From Simplicispira suum (GTDB taxonomy: Bacteria; Pseudomonadota; Gammaproteobacteria; Burkholderiales; Burkholderiaceae_C), in the NCBI RefSeq assembly GCF_003008595.1, contig NZ_CP027669.1, positions 1,922,001 to 1,986,000 on the forward strand: a stretch of DNA of 64,000 nt, in the 5' to 3' direction. The translations under genes were made by a program, and so were the position numbers. Under the pieces are notes generated by a model. That model had not been told where the DNA came from. It did no database searches and was given only the letters and a program-made list of their open reading frames with translations. This document shows, piece after piece, positions 7,315-16,497 of this stretch. Every line of letters begins with the position of its first letter. Positions within the stretch are counted from its first letter, which is position 1.

Positions 7315-8484
7315 TCAGAAAGCCGGCAGCCCAAGGAGCGCCGCCGCCTGCAACGCCGTGCTGTGCGCTGCAGCCGCACTGGCCGCTGTCACATTCAGGT
7401 GCCCCATTTTGCGGCCGTGGCGCGCCTGCTCTTTGCCATAGAGGTGCAAATGCGTCCCTGGCAAGGCCAGCACCTGCGTCCACGCAGGCTCCTGCTGCGT
7501 CTCGCCGCCTGCAAACCACAAGTCTCCCAGCAGGTTGAGCATGATGGCTGCGCTGTGCTGGTGCGGCGGCGTCAGCGGCAAACCAGCGAGCGTGCGTACC
7601 TGCAGCTCGAACTGCGAAACGTCGCAGGCGTCCACGCTGTAGTGGCCGCTGTTGTGCGGGCGTGGGGCGATTTCGTTCACAACGAGGCGTCCGTCCTCCA
7701 GAACAAAGAATTCGACGCACAGCACGCCGATGTACTGCAATTCGTCCGCTATTGATTTTGCAGCTGCCAGCGCTTGCTGCATAAGCGCTAGAGGCATATT
7801 TTCTTCATAAACTTCGGTCACCGCCAGAATCCCGTCCCGGTGCAGATTGCGCTGCAGTGGCAGGTGCACACAGGCCCCATCCGCGCCGCGCGCGACGATC
7901 ACCGAGCATTCCAGCGCCAGGTGCAGCCGCTGTTCCAGCACGCAGGGAGCGCGGCCCATGGCGTCCCAGGCGGTGGTCAGTTCGGCGGGCGTCTGCACGC
8001 GAGCCTGGCCCTTGCCGTCGTAGCCCATGCGGGAGGTTTTCAGGATGCCCGGAAAAAGCGACGGGTCGGCGCTGGCCAGTTGCTCGGGCGTCTCGATCAC
8101 CGTGTACGGCGCGCAGGGCACGCCGCAGGCGGTGAAATGGGCCTTCTCCTCGGCCCGGTTCTGCGCCACGGCCACGGCGCGGGCTGCGGGCGAGACGGTG
8201 CACTGGCCGGCCAGCGCCGCCAGCGCCACAGCGGGCACGTTTTCAAACTCGGTGGTGACGGCGGCGCACAGGCCCGCCAGTTGGCGCAGGCCGTCGGGGT
8301 CGTCGTAGGCGCTCTGGATGTGGTGGTGGCTGACGCGCCCCGCCGGGCTGGCCGGGTCCGGGTCGAGCACGGCAGTGAAGTAGCCCATGGCCTGCGCCGC
8401 GTGCACGAACATGCGGCCCAGCTGGCCGCCGCCCAGCACGCCCAGCGTGGCGCCAGGCAGGATGGGGAGCATGCCCGCGCTCAT
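7315..8484 (-). CDS. purK: 5-(carboxyamino)imidazole ribonucleotide synthase
   Basis: 389 aa ATP-grasp enzyme converting AIR, ATP and bicarbonate to N5-CAIR in purine synthesis. It starts with GVLGGGQLGRMF; ATP-grasp elements include AVTTEFENVP, the KTSRMGYDGKGQ lysine loop and VCVEFFVLEDGRLVVNEIAPRPHNSGHY-type metal-binding residues. The start overlaps the purE stop as ATGA. Residues about 226-246 (YEENMPLALMQQALAAAKSI) are encoded by a copy of the dispersed repeat R1, at a place where the family normally has an unrelated helix of similar length. Confidence 0.95.
   Translation of the reverse strand: MSAGMLPILPGATLGVLGGGQLGRMFVHAAQAMGYFTAVLDPDPASPAGRVSHHHIQSAYDDPDGLRQLAGLCAAVTTEFENVPAVALAALAGQCTVSPAARAVAVAQNRAEEKAHFTACGVPCAPYTVIETPEQLASADPSLFPGILKTSRMGYDGKGQARVQTPAELTTAWDAMGRAPCVLEQRLHLALECSVIVARGADGACVHLPLQRNLHRDGILAVTEVYEENMPLALMQQALAAAKSIADELQYIGVLCVEFFVLEDGRLVVNEIAPRPHNSGHYSVDACDVSQFELQVRTLAGLPLTPPHQHSAAIMLNLLGDLWFAGGETQQEPAWTQVLALPGTHLHLYGKEQARHGRKMGHLNVTAASAAAAHSTALQAAALLGLPAF
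7747..7812 (+). repeat. R1 dispersed palindromic repeat, copy inside purK
   Basis: Core CAGCTGCCAGCGCTTGCTGC followed by ATAAGCGCTAGAGGC. Bases 7768-7795 match the intergenic copy at 58915-58942 at 26 of 28 positions, and similarity extends into both flanks. The palindrome is AGCGCTT...AAGCGCT. Here the element is coding, read on the minus strand in the purK frame. Confidence 0.8.
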
Positions 8485-8972
8485 TCGGGCGGCAGCCGCA
8501 TGGCGCGCGCTGCCTCGGTCTGCGCCTTGCGAAAGACGCGCAGCTGCTCGCGCAGCGCCGGATTGTGGTTGGCCAGCATGGCCACGGCAAACAGCGCGGC
8601 GTTGGCCGCGCCCGCCGCGCCAATGGCAAAGGTGGCTACCGGAACGCCCTTGGGCATCTGCACGATGCTGTGCAGCGAATCAACGCCCTGCAGGTGGCGG
8701 CTGGGCACCGGCACGCCCAGCACCGGCACAGGCGTCTTGGCGGCCAGCATGCCCGGCAGGTGCGCCGCACCGCCCGCGCCGGCAATGATGGCTTGCAGGC
8801 CGCGCCCGGCTGCGGCCTCGGCGTAGGCGAACATGTCGTCGGGCATGCGGTGGGCTGAAACCACCTGCGCCTCGTAGGCGATCCCGAATTGACTGAGAAT
8901 CTCGACTGCATGTTGCATGGTGTCCCAGTCGCTGCTGGAACCCATGACGACGCCGATCTGAAGGCTTGTCAT
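8481..8972 (-). CDS. purE: 5-(carboxyamino)imidazole ribonucleotide mutase
   Basis: 163 aa class I PurE, converting N5-CAIR to CAIR. Diagnostic motifs are MGSSSDWDTM at residues 10-19, SAHRMPD around the catalytic His, and AGAGGAAHLPGM. First gene of purE-purK-tsaC on the minus strand. Divergent from cnoX; the 102-bp gap 8973-9074 must carry promoters for both directions. Confidence 0.97.
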   Translation of the reverse strand: MTSLQIGVVMGSSSDWDTMQHAVEILSQFGIAYEAQVVSAHRMPDDMFAYAEAAAGRGLQAIIAGAGGAAHLPGMLAAKTPVPVLGVPVPSRHLQGVDSLHSIVQMPKGVPVATFAIGAAGAANAALFAVAMLANHNPALREQLRVFRKAQTEAARAMRLPPE

Positions 8973-9074
8973 AGTGTCTTGAGGCGCAGTACCTGCGGGT
9001 CTGCGCTAGAGTGAACCCGCAATTTTACTTTTGGGGCGGCGTGCCCGCCCCACCGCCCTTGGAAAACGATTCCC

Positions 9075-10043
9075 ATGATCGATGTAACCCTAGTCAATTT
9101 TGAAGCCGAAGTCATCACCGCCTCGCTCCGTGTCCCGGTGTTGGTGGACGTCTGGGCCGAGTGGTGCGGTCCCTGCAAACAGCTCGGGCCGCAGCTGGAG
9201 CTGCTGGAGACCGAATACGCCGGCCGCTTTGTTTTGGCCAAGCTCGACGCCGACAAGGTGCCCGAGATTGCGGGCCAGTTGTCGCAAATGTTCGGCACGC
9301 GCAGCATTCCGCTGTGCGTTTTGTTCGTGCAGGGCCAGCCGGTGGACGGTTTTGTCGGCGCACTGCCGCCCGCGCAACTGCGCGCCTTTCTCGACAAGCA
9401 CGTCCCATCCGAGGCTTCGCTCGAAGCCGAGGCCGAAGTCGATGAGGCCCATGCATTGCTCGACGCGGGCGACACCCAGGCGGCACTGGTCAAGATGGCG
9501 GACGCCCTGGCGGCAGACCCCGCCAACGACGACGCCCGTTTTGACTACGTGCGCCTGTTGATCGGCACTGGCGCCTATGAAGAAGCACAGGCGCTTTTGC
9601 ATGAGCCGCTGGCGCGCATTCCGCGTCCGCTGCGTTTTGAGGCCCTGTCCCACTGGCTGGGCGCCCTGCAGTTTGTGCAGCAGGACGATCGCGGCAACTG
9701 GCCCCTGGAGCAGTTCGACGCGCTGATTGCGCAGAACAAGCGCGATTTCGACACCCGCTTTGCCAAGGCGCGCGTGCTGATGGCCGAGGGGCAATGGACC
9801 GCCTCCATGGACGAGTTGCTGGAGATCATCATGCGCGACAAGGCTTGGGACGATGGCGCGGCGCGCAAGACGTTTGTCGCCATCCTGGAGCTGCTCACGC
9901 CCCCGAAGCCCAAGGCAGACGCCGGCGTTCCTGGCAAGAGCGCTGGCGGCATCGAGCTGATGGGCAAGGCGGGTGCGCAGGAAGACGAAGCCACCACGCT
10001 GCTGAACAGCTACCGGCGCAAGCTCAGCATGGCGCTGAACTGA
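9075..10043 (+). CDS. cnoX: thioredoxin-like co-chaperone with TPR domain (CnoX/YbbN)
   Basis: 322 aa cytoplasmic protein. The N-terminal thioredoxin fold (residues 1-110) has VDVWAEWCGPCKQLGPQ with both redox cysteines (WCGPC), unlike E. coli YbbN, which lacks the canonical pair. A helical TPR region covers residues about 115-300. The family is a holdase that protects clients from oxidation and hands them to GroEL or DnaK. It stands alone, divergent from purE and convergent with purC. Confidence 0.88.
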   Translation: MIDVTLVNFEAEVITASLRVPVLVDVWAEWCGPCKQLGPQLELLETEYAGRFVLAKLDADKVPEIAGQLSQMFGTRSIPLCVLFVQGQPVDGFVGALPPAQLRAFLDKHVPSEASLEAEAEVDEAHALLDAGDTQAALVKMADALAADPANDDARFDYVRLLIGTGAYEEAQALLHEPLARIPRPLRFEALSHWLGALQFVQQDDRGNWPLEQFDALIAQNKRDFDTRFAKARVLMAEGQWTASMDELLEIIMRDKAWDDGAARKTFVAILELLTPPKPKADAGVPGKSAGGIELMGKAGAQEDEATTLLNSYRRKLSMALN

Positions 10044-10052
10044 ATGCAGCGA

Positions 10053-10127
10053 TTCGAATGCTATTGAAAAAATAGCTGCTAGCGCTTATGGGGTAAGCGC
10101 TATAGCGCTATTTCTTCAGATATTTCG
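10053..10127 (+). repeat. R1 dispersed repeat between convergent genes cnoX and purC
   Basis: GAATGCTATTGAAAAAATAG, then CTGCTAGCGCTTATGGGGTA and AGCGCTATAGCGCTATTTC. The core AGCGCTTA-TGGGG-TAAGCGCT is a perfect 8-bp stem. It fills the whole gap after cnoX and its far end supplies the purC stop codon. It could act as a transcript-end structure for both genes, although no clear T-run follows. Confidence 0.8.
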
Positions 10128-11045
10128 ACCGGTCAGACGTTCCAGCGCTTCCCGGTATTTGGCGGCGGTGTTGTCAATCACGGCCTGCGGCAGGCGCGGC
10201 GCGGGCGGGGTTTTGTCCCAGGGCTTGCCGCCCACCTGCGCCTGCTCCAGCCAGTCGCGCACAAACTGCTTGTCGTAGCTGGGCGGATTCTCGCCAGCGG
10301 CCAGCGCGGCCTCGTAGCCTTCCACCGGCCAGTAGCGTGAGCTGTCGGGTGTGAGCACCTCGTCCATCAGCACCAGCGTGCCGTCGGGAGCGAGGCCGAA
10401 TTCGAACTTGGTGTCGGCAATGATCATGCCCTTCTCCAGCGCGATGGCTGCCGCCGCCTGGTACAGCGCCATGCTGATATCGCGGATGCGCCCTGCGTGC
10501 TCGGCGCCAATCATCTCCACGGTACGCTCAAAGCGGATGTTCTCGTCGTGCTCGCCCGCCGCCGCCTTGGCCGCCGGTGTGTAGATCGGGGACGGCAGGC
10601 GCGCGGCGTTGGTCAGGCCGGCGGGCAGGGCGACGCCACAGACTGATTGCGTCGCCTGGTATTCCTTCCAACCGCTGCCGGCCAGATACCCGCGCACCAC
10701 AGCCTCCACGGGCAGCGGTTTCAGGCGCTGCACCAGCATGGATCGGCCACGTACCTGGGCCACTTCGTCTGCGCTCACCACGCTCTCGGGCGTTTGACCC
10801 GTCAAGTGGTTGGGGCAAATGTGGCCGAGCTTGTCGAACCAGAACAATGCCATCTGCGTCAGCAGCTCGCCCTTGCCGGGAATGGGCTCGCCCATGATCA
10901 CGTCAAAGGCTGAGAGGCGGTCGCTGGCCACCATCAGGATGCGGTCGTCGCCGACGGCATAGTTGTCACGCACCTTGCCGCGCGCCAGCAAGGGCAACGA
11001 AGCGAGCGTGGAGGTGTGCAGGGCAGGGCTGGCGATGGCAGTCAT
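10116..11045 (-). CDS. purC: phosphoribosylaminoimidazole-succinocarboxamide synthase
   Basis: 309 aa SAICAR synthetase of the long, yeast Ade1-like type. It ligates aspartate to CAIR with ATP. Motifs: [20 protein letters not shown] near the N-terminus, [19 protein letters not shown], and [20 protein letters not shown] followed by DSSRYW. The ATG at 11045 is chosen because homology starts just after it. It completes a purine cluster with purE and purK 2 kb away. The last codons (GRNI-stop) overlap an R1 repeat. Confidence 0.95.
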   Translation of the reverse strand: MTAIASPALHTSTLASLPLLARGKVRDNYAVGDDRILMVASDRLSAFDVIMGEPIPGKGELLTQMALFWFDKLGHICPNHLTGQTPESVVSADEVAQVRGRSMLVQRLKPLPVEAVVRGYLAGSGWKEYQATQSVCGVALPAGLTNAARLPSPIYTPAAKAAAGEHDENIRFERTVEMIGAEHAGRIRDISMALYQAAAAIALEKGMIIADTKFEFGLAPDGTLVLMDEVLTPDSSRYWPVEGYEAALAAGENPPSYDKQFVRDWLEQAQVGGKPWDKTPPAPRLPQAVIDNTAAKYREALERLTGRNI

Positions 11046-11405
11046 GGGCGAGGGTCTGGCGAGGAAGAGGTGGCGGAAGGGGGGTGGAGCGCGCACTGGC
11101 GCCTGGCAGGGGCCGGCCCAAAAAAGAGTGGGCAGGATATGGCGATTTTATGCGTCGACCGGTGGGCAGTGGTCCAGGCGGACGGCACGGCAGTTGGGGG
11201 GGCGCCACCCCAAGCCAGCTATTGTGCGCCGTTTGGCGCACTGGCGCGAGTGCTGCCCGAGAACCCCGCCGCAGGCCTCTGGAATGCCATTGCTTTGCGC
11301 TGGGGCCGCGCGCATAGTGGCTTCGTCGCGACTTCAATCAGGTTTCGAGCCACCCTTCTGCCAGGAGGCGTGGCGTTCTTCCCCAGAGCCCCAGGAGGTT
11401 TCTTT
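11046..11405. other. 360-bp intergenic region upstream of purC and hpf
   Basis: The gap separates the divergent purC and hpf genes and should hold both promoters. A strong ribosome site, AGGAGG at 11393-11398, serves hpf. I found no convincing -35/-10 pair, sigma-54 -24/-12 motif, riboswitch or small gene. In many betaproteobacteria rpoN precedes hpf; it is not here. Confidence 0.4.
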
Positions 11406-11753
11406 ATGAATTTGACAATCAGCGGTCACCACCTCGAAATCACGCCCGCATTGCGCAGCTATGTCACCAACAAGCTCGATCGCATCACGCGGCACTTTGA
11501 CCAGGTGGTGGACGTCAAGGTGTTGATGTCGGTCGAAAAACAAAAGGAGAAGGAAAGACGACAGCGCGCGGAATGCACCATCCGCGTCAAGGGCAATGAT
11601 TTGTTTGCAGAGAGCGCACACGAAGATCTGTATGCGGCGGTGGATGACTTGGTAGACAAGCTCGATCGCCAGGTCGTGCGCCACAAGGACCGTTTGCAAG
11701 ACCACCATTTCGCCGCGCGTCGGCGCGAGCAGCCGGCGCAGATGTCGGCTTGA
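11406..11753 (+). CDS. hpf: ribosome hibernation-promoting factor, short form
   Basis: 115 aa S30AE/YfiA-type protein starting [20 protein letters not shown], with the [20 protein letters not shown] strand and [20 protein letters not shown] helix. It lacks the long C-terminal dimerisation domain, so it is the short type that binds the 30S A/P sites in stationary phase. The ATG follows AGGAGG with 7-nt spacing. It heads the hpf-ptsN-hprK cluster, but a terminator lies between hpf and ptsN. Confidence 0.93.
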   Translation: MNLTISGHHLEITPALRSYVTNKLDRITRHFDQVVDVKVLMSVEKQKEKERRQRAECTIRVKGNDLFAESAHEDLYAAVDDLVDKLDRQVVRHKDRLQDHHFAARRREQPAQMSA

Positions 11754-11790
11754 TGCACATTTGGCGCCGTGCCCAGCAGGCGCCAGACCA

Positions 11791-11815
11791 AGCCGCCCCT
11801 CGGGTGGCTTTTTTT
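11791..11815 (+). terminator. rho-independent terminator after hpf
   Basis: AGCCGCCC-CTC-GGGTGGCT, an 8-bp stem with one G-T pair, directly followed by six T. It sits 38 nt after the hpf stop and suggests that hpf can be expressed separately from ptsN-hprK. Confidence 0.85.
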
Positions 11816-11877
11816 GTGGCTTTTCCGCGCCTATGGGGTTGCTCACGTGGGCGGTGCATAATTCCTCCCGACACGCC

Positions 11878-12345
11878 ATGAATCGCCTCGCTTCCATCCT
11901 GCCCTCAGCCCAAGTGCTGGTGAGCGTTGACGCCACCAGCAAAAAACGTGCTTTCGAAGAAGCGGGCCTGCTATTTGAAACCCTGCACGGGCTCTCCCGC
12001 GCCCTGATCACCGACAGCCTGTTTGCCCGTGAACGCCTGGGCTCCACCGGTCTGGGCCACGGCGTTGCCATTCCGCACGGGCGGATCAAAGGCCTCAAGT
12101 CGCCGATGGCCGCGGTGTTCCAGCTGGAACGCCCCATTGGCTTTGATGCCCCCGACGAACTTCCCGTCAGCTTGCTGATTTTTCTGCTGGTGCCCGAGGC
12201 TGCTACGCAGAAACACCTGGAAATCCTCTCGGAAATTGCCGAGCTCCTGAGCGATGCCCCTCTGCGCGAGCGCATCAAGGCCAGCACCGACGCCGCCGAA
12301 CTGCACGGGCTGATCGCCAGCTGGCAGTCCACGCAGGCCGCCTGA
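11878..12345 (+). CDS. ptsN: PTS IIA-like nitrogen-regulatory protein PtsN
   Basis: 155 aa EIIA-Ntr domain. The phosphorylatable His67 lies in GHGVAIPHGR, and the helix QKHLEILSEIAELLSD is typical. It accepts phosphate from NPr in a regulatory rather than sugar-transporting chain that affects K+ uptake and nitrogen or stress control. TrkA/Kup systems lie at 23.8-30 kb, but no direct link is shown. Followed after 28 nt by hprK. Confidence 0.92.
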   Translation: MNRLASILPSAQVLVSVDATSKKRAFEEAGLLFETLHGLSRALITDSLFARERLGSTGLGHGVAIPHGRIKGLKSPMAAVFQLERPIGFDAPDELPVSLLIFLLVPEAATQKHLEILSEIAELLSDAPLRERIKASTDAAELHGLIASWQSTQAA

Positions 12346-12373
12346 ACCGCCCTGAGCGCTGGCGCTGCTGCCT

Positions 12374-13330
12374 GTGAAACCCAATGTTGTCAGCGCCGAT
12401 GTCCTCTTCGAAGCCTTTCGAGCGCACCTGAAGTGGGAGTGGGTGGCTGGCCTGGGGGCCTCAGAGAGGCGTTTTGATGAAGTGGCGGTGCGCTCCGCGC
12501 GCTCGGGCGCGGACTTGGTCGGCTACCTCAACTACATCCACCCGTACCGCGCGCAGATTCTGGGTGAGCGTGAACTCAACTACCTGAGCAACGCAACGCC
12601 GGAAGACGCTACGCGGCGCATTGCACGCATCGTCACGCTGGAACCTCCCGTGTTGGTGCTCGCCGACGGCCAAGTGGCGCCCGAAGCGCTGCTGTCCATG
12701 TGCGAGCGTGCGCAGATTCCGATGTTTGCCACACGCGAGTCGTCGGCCTTCGTGATCGATGTGCTGCGCGCGTATTTGTCCAAGCATTTCGCTGATCGTC
12801 TCACCATGCACGGCGTGTTCATGGACATTCTGGGCCTGGGCGTAATGATCACCGGCGAGTCGGGCCTGGGAAAAAGCGAGCTGGGGCTTGAGCTGATCTC
12901 GCGCGGGCAGGGTTTGGTGGCCGACGATGCGGTCGATCTTTTCCGCATCAACCAGACCACCATCGAAGGCAAATGCCCGGATCTGCTGCAGAACCTGCTG
13001 GAAGTGCGCGGTATTGGCCTGCTCGACATTCGCGCCATCTTTGGCGAGACGGCGGTTCGGCGCAAGATGCGGCTCAAGCTCATCGTGCACCTGGTGCGCA
13101 AGGAGACGCTGGAGCGTGACTATGAGCGCCTGCCGTACGAGCCACTGACGCAGGACGTACTTGGCGTGCCGATTCTCAAGGTGGTGATTCAGGTCGTGGC
13201 CGGGCGCAACATTGCCGTGCTGGTCGAAGCTGCGGTGCGCAATACCATTCTGCAGTTGCGCGGCATCGATACGTACCAGGAATTCGTTGAACGCCACCGC
13301 CGCGCGATGGACCAGGGCAACGGAGCTTAG
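12374..13330 (+). CDS. hprK: HPr kinase/phosphorylase
   Basis: 318 aa. Full two-domain protein: N-terminal half (1-130), then the kinase domain with Walker A GESGLGKS (161-168) and the HPrK signature [17 protein letters not shown]. It phosphorylates HPr on serine. The start is GTG at 12374, within 30 nt of the ptsN stop. The last four bases overlap the convergent fur gene. The ptsN-hprK pairing without sugar-specific PTS genes is the usual betaproteobacterial arrangement. Confidence 0.95.
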   Translation: MKPNVVSADVLFEAFRAHLKWEWVAGLGASERRFDEVAVRSARSGADLVGYLNYIHPYRAQILGERELNYLSNATPEDATRRIARIVTLEPPVLVLADGQVAPEALLSMCERAQIPMFATRESSAFVIDVLRAYLSKHFADRLTMHGVFMDILGLGVMITGESGLGKSELGLELISRGQGLVADDAVDLFRINQTTIEGKCPDLLQNLLEVRGIGLLDIRAIFGETAVRRKMRLKLIVHLVRKETLERDYERLPYEPLTQDVLGVPILKVVIQVVAGRNIAVLVEAAVRNTILQLRGIDTYQEFVERHRRAMDQGNGA

Positions 13331-13764
13331 GACTTGTTTGCTGCTGCGCGTGCACGCGCGCAACTGGCGCACAGGCCATAGAGGGCCATCGAGTGGTCTT
13401 CCACCACCCAGCCCTTGGCCTTGGCCACGATCTGCTGGCGCTTCTCGATCTCGGGGTCGTAGAACTCTTCCACCTTGCCGCAGGTGGTACAGACAAAGTG
13501 ATCGTGGTGCTGGCCTTCGTTGAGTTCGTAGATGGCCTTGCCACTTTCGAAATTGCTGCGCAGCAGGATGCCGGCTTGCTCGAATTGCGTCAGCACCCGG
13601 TACACGGTGGCCAGGCCAATATCAGAGCGGTCTTCCAGCAGCACGCGGAACACATCCTCTGCCGTCATGTGTCGCTGCGCGCCCTTCTGAAAGACTTCGA
13701 GAATCTTCAGCCGGGGCAGCGTGGCTTTGAGCCCGGTGCTCTTGAGCTCATCAATGTTGGTCAT
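13327..13764 (-). CDS. fur: ferric uptake regulator
   Basis: 145 aa. N-terminal winged helix (residues 1-85) with [13 protein letters not shown] and [18 protein letters not shown]; the metal/dimer domain has [18 protein letters not shown] and a second CASC pair near the C-terminus (structural zinc). It represses iron-uptake genes when bound to Fe(II). Its 3' end overlaps hprK by 4 nt, and it is divergent from bamE across 107 bp, the usual fur-bamE arrangement. Confidence 0.96.
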   Translation of the reverse strand: MTNIDELKSTGLKATLPRLKILEVFQKGAQRHMTAEDVFRVLLEDRSDIGLATVYRVLTQFEQAGILLRSNFESGKAIYELNEGQHHDHFVCTTCGKVEEFYDPEIEKRQQIVAKAKGWVVEDHSMALYGLCASCARARAAANKS

Positions 13765-13871
13765 GGCAAAAGTCCTTCGTGCGCCGCCGTTCCTGCGGCG
13801 GGTGACCAGGCAGCATGGGTACTGAGCCCTGTCGCTACAATCGACTGATCATAGCCTCAAGCCCCCCGCCC

Positions 13872-14429
13872 ATGTCCGCCCCAGCCCATCGCAGTGCCCG
13901 CCTGGGCTCTCTCCTGTGCTTAGGCGCCCTGCTTGCAGGGTGCAGCGCCTTTAACGGTGCCAGCACATCGATCGCCAACATGGTCCACCCGTACCGCGTC
14001 GAGGTGGTGCAGGGCAATTTCGTTTCGCGTGAGCAGGTGCAGGCGCTGCAGCCCGGCATGGGGCGCCAGCAGGTGCGGGAAATCCTCGGAACCCCCTTGC
14101 TCACCAGCCTGTTTCATGATGACCGCTGGGACTATGTCTTCACGCTCAAACGCCCTGGTCTCGAAGCGCAGACGCGCAAGCTGACGGTGTTTTTCAAGGG
14201 CGACGTGCTGGAGCGCCATGAGGGCGACGAGATGCCCACCGAGAGCGAATTCGTCGCCTCGTTGCAATCGCGCAAGGGCAAAGGCAAGGTACCGACGCTC
14301 GAAGCCACCGAACAGCAATTGGCGCGCTATCCCGTACAAACCCCGGACCGCAAGGCTGTCGAGACGGATGGGCTGGCGCAGAGTGTGCCTGCTCGCACTT
14401 ACCCGCCGCTCGAACCCACGACGCGCTGA
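13872..14429 (+). CDS. bamE: outer membrane assembly lipoprotein BamE
   Basis: 185 aa. The lipobox LLAGC around residue 22 predicts a lipoprotein. The SmpA/OmlA domain (residues 40-115) has [20 protein letters not shown] and [11 protein letters not shown]. It is the small subunit of the BAM beta-barrel insertion complex. The C-terminal 70 residues are a low-complexity extension beyond the short E. coli form. A TACAAT hexamer at 13836-13841 may be its -10 box, but no good -35 is seen. Confidence 0.92.
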   Translation: MSAPAHRSARLGSLLCLGALLAGCSAFNGASTSIANMVHPYRVEVVQGNFVSREQVQALQPGMGRQQVREILGTPLLTSLFHDDRWDYVFTLKRPGLEAQTRKLTVFFKGDVLERHEGDEMPTESEFVASLQSRKGKGKVPTLEATEQQLARYPVQTPDRKAVETDGLAQSVPARTYPPLEPTTR

Positions 14430-14472
14430 GCGCTGCGCGCACTGCGGCGCATCTTTTGAATTTGGATTACCG

Positions 14473-15306
14473 ATGGCGAACTCTGTGTCCGACTCCTCTC
14501 CTGTTCCGATCCGTGTTGCGGTGGCCGGCGCCAGTGGCCGCATGGGACGCATGCTGATCGAAGCCATCCGCGACAGCGACGACTGCGTGTTGGCCGGCGC
14601 CCTCGATGTGTCGGTGAGTCCAGGCATTGGTTCCGACGCCACCGCGTTTCTGGGCTACGCCAGCGGCGTGCCGATCACTGCAGACCTCGACCTCGGCCTG
14701 GCTACCGCCGATGTGCTCATCGACTTCACCCGCCCAGAGGGAACGCTGGCCCATCTCAAGGCTTGCGCTCGCCACGGCGTGCAGGCCGTGGTAGGCACCA
14801 CCGGGTTTTCCGACGCGCAGAAGGCGGAAATCGCCGGGCATGCCGAACGCATTGCCATCGTGATGGCGCCCAACATGAGCGTGGGCGTCAACGTCACCCT
14901 CAAGCTGCTGGACATGGCGGCGCGTGCGCTGTCCACCGGCTACGACATCGAAGTGATCGAGGCGCACCACCGCCACAAGGTCGATGCCCCATCGGGCACG
15001 GCACTGAAAATGGGCGAAGTGCTGGCCAACGCGCTCGGGCGCGACCTGAAAGGCTGCGCCGTGTATGCGCGAGAGGGCGTGACGGGCGAGCGCGACCCCT
15101 CGTCCATCGGTTTTGCCACCATTCGCGGCGGCGATATCGTGGGCGACCACACGGTGCTTTTTGCGGGGACCGGCGAGCGCATCGAAATCACGCACAAATC
15201 GGCCAGCCGCACCACCTACGCGCAGGGCAGCCTGCGCGCAGTGCGCTTTCTGCGCGGGCGCACCGCAGGCATGTTCGATATGTTCGATGTGCTTGGACTG
15301 CGCTGA
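14473..15306 (+). CDS. dapB: 4-hydroxy-tetrahydrodipicolinate reductase
   Basis: 277 aa. The Rossmann motif [14 protein letters not shown] binds NAD(P)H; the catalytic block [20 protein letters not shown] carries the His and Lys residues. It acts in lysine and meso-diaminopimelate synthesis. The ATG at 14473 is 12 nt before the conserved start of homology. It follows bamE by 43 nt and precedes the exbB-like gene by 6 nt. Confidence 0.96.
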   Translation: MANSVSDSSPVPIRVAVAGASGRMGRMLIEAIRDSDDCVLAGALDVSVSPGIGSDATAFLGYASGVPITADLDLGLATADVLIDFTRPEGTLAHLKACARHGVQAVVGTTGFSDAQKAEIAGHAERIAIVMAPNMSVGVNVTLKLLDMAARALSTGYDIEVIEAHHRHKVDAPSGTALKMGEVLANALGRDLKGCAVYAREGVTGERDPSSIGFATIRGGDIVGDHTVLFAGTGERIEITHKSASRTTYAQGSLRAVRFLRGRTAGMFDMFDVLGLR

Positions 15307-15312
15307 GTTTTC

Positions 15313-15978
15313 ATGAACTTCGTGCATTGGTGGCGCAGCGGCGACGCCGTGACCCAGACGGCAGCGCTGGTGCTGCTCCTCATGTCCGTCGCGAGCTGGG
15401 TCATCATGCTATGGAAAACGCGCCTGCTGAGCCGGGCCAGCGCCGACCTGGCCCGCAGCCTGGCCGCCTTTTGGCAAGCCCCCGACTGGCCGCAGGCCCA
15501 TGCGGCCGTAGCAGCGTTCGATCGCGAATCGCTGGTGCTGCCTTTGGTGGTGGCGGCTGACATGGCACGGGCACGCCCTGAGATCCGCACAGGCGGCACT
15601 GCGCTGCAGGAACCTGCGCTGGCCCATGCCACGCGATTGCTGCGCGGCGCGCTGAACGCCGGTACCGCGCGCCTTCAATATGGCCAAGTGGTGCTGGCCA
15701 CCGTGGGTGCCACTGCGCCTTTTGTCGGATTGCTCGGCACGGTCTGGGGCATCTACCACGCGCTCGCCGCCATGGCTGGAGCGGGACAGATCAGCGTTGA
15801 GCGCTTGGCCGGTCCGGTGGGTGAAGCATTGATCATGACCGCTGCCGGGCTCGCCGTCGCGATTCCTGCGGTGCTGGGCTACAACGTTCTGGGCCGCACC
15901 GTTGGGCGGCTCGAGGGCGAACTGGAAGGTTTTGCGCACGATTTGCGTGAACTCTGCGCCAGCGCGCCCGAGGCCTGA
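15313..15978 (+). CDS. MotA/TolQ/ExbB family proton channel protein
   Basis: 221 aa inner-membrane protein with three expected membrane segments: residues 13-33, about 120-145 (VVLATVGATAPFVGLLGTVW, the family signature) and about 165-190 (EALIMTAAGLAVAIPAVLGY). With the ExbD-like partner 2 nt downstream it should form a proton-driven stator. No tonB, tolA or receptor is adjacent. ExbB rather than TolQ is favoured by the lack of a tol cluster. Confidence 0.88.
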   Translation: MNFVHWWRSGDAVTQTAALVLLLMSVASWVIMLWKTRLLSRASADLARSLAAFWQAPDWPQAHAAVAAFDRESLVLPLVVAADMARARPEIRTGGTALQEPALAHATRLLRGALNAGTARLQYGQVVLATVGATAPFVGLLGTVWGIYHALAAMAGAGQISVERLAGPVGEALIMTAAGLAVAIPAVLGYNVLGRTVGRLEGELEGFAHDLRELCASAPEA

Positions 15979-15980
15979 AC

Positions 15981-16412
15981 ATGGCATTCGGGCGGCTTGC
16001 ACGCAGCATCCCCGCGCGCCCCATGAGCGACATCAACGTCACGCCGCTGGTCGACGTGATGCTGGTGCTGGTGGTGATCTTTATTCTGACCGCGCCCCTT
16101 CTGGCGGGTTCCTTGCGCCTGGATCTGCCCCGCGCTCAGGCTGCGGTGCCTGGCGTCAGTGGCCCGTCGCTGCTCTTGGAGCTGGACCGCTCGGGACAAT
16201 TGCGCCTGGATGGCGCGCAACTGAGTGACGCAGTGTTGGGCGAGCGCCTGGCCGACGTAGCGGCCACGCGGCCAGAGACCGAAATCCAGTTGCGCGCCGA
16301 CGCAGCCGTGCCCTATGGCCGGGTGGTGGAGCTGATGGGGCTGGCGCATACGGCCGGGCTCGCGCGCATCGCGTTCGTTGCCGAAACTGCGCCACCGGCC
16401 GCTGCTCACTGA
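15981..16412 (+). CDS. ExbD/TolR family biopolymer transport protein
   Basis: 143 aa. One membrane helix near the N-terminus begins in [20 protein letters not shown]; the conserved Asp within it carries protons in this family. A periplasmic domain follows. It is cotranscribed with the exbB-like gene. The last bases lie 85 nt before the leuS start, whose promoter probably falls here. Confidence 0.88.
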   Translation: MAFGRLARSIPARPMSDINVTPLVDVMLVLVVIFILTAPLLAGSLRLDLPRAQAAVPGVSGPSLLLELDRSGQLRLDGAQLSDAVLGERLADVAATRPETEIQLRADAAVPYGRVVELMGLAHTAGLARIAFVAETAPPAAAH

Positions 16413-16497
16413 GCTGGTGCTGCTGCCGACGCAGGCAGCGCCTAAAATCCCTGCAACGCAGCGGTTTGCGGCTGCCTCTCACTCTTTTCGGGCTTCC

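Noticed and set aside
5574..7538. Plus-strand open frame of 654 codons across the SGNH and tsaC genes
   Set aside because: Low-complexity Arg/Gln/His composition typical of GC-rich shadows; genes on the other strand have clear motifs.
11276..11300. GG-N9-GC pattern before hpf resembling a sigma-54 promoter
   Set aside because: Spacing is 9 instead of 10 and the flanking bases do not fit.
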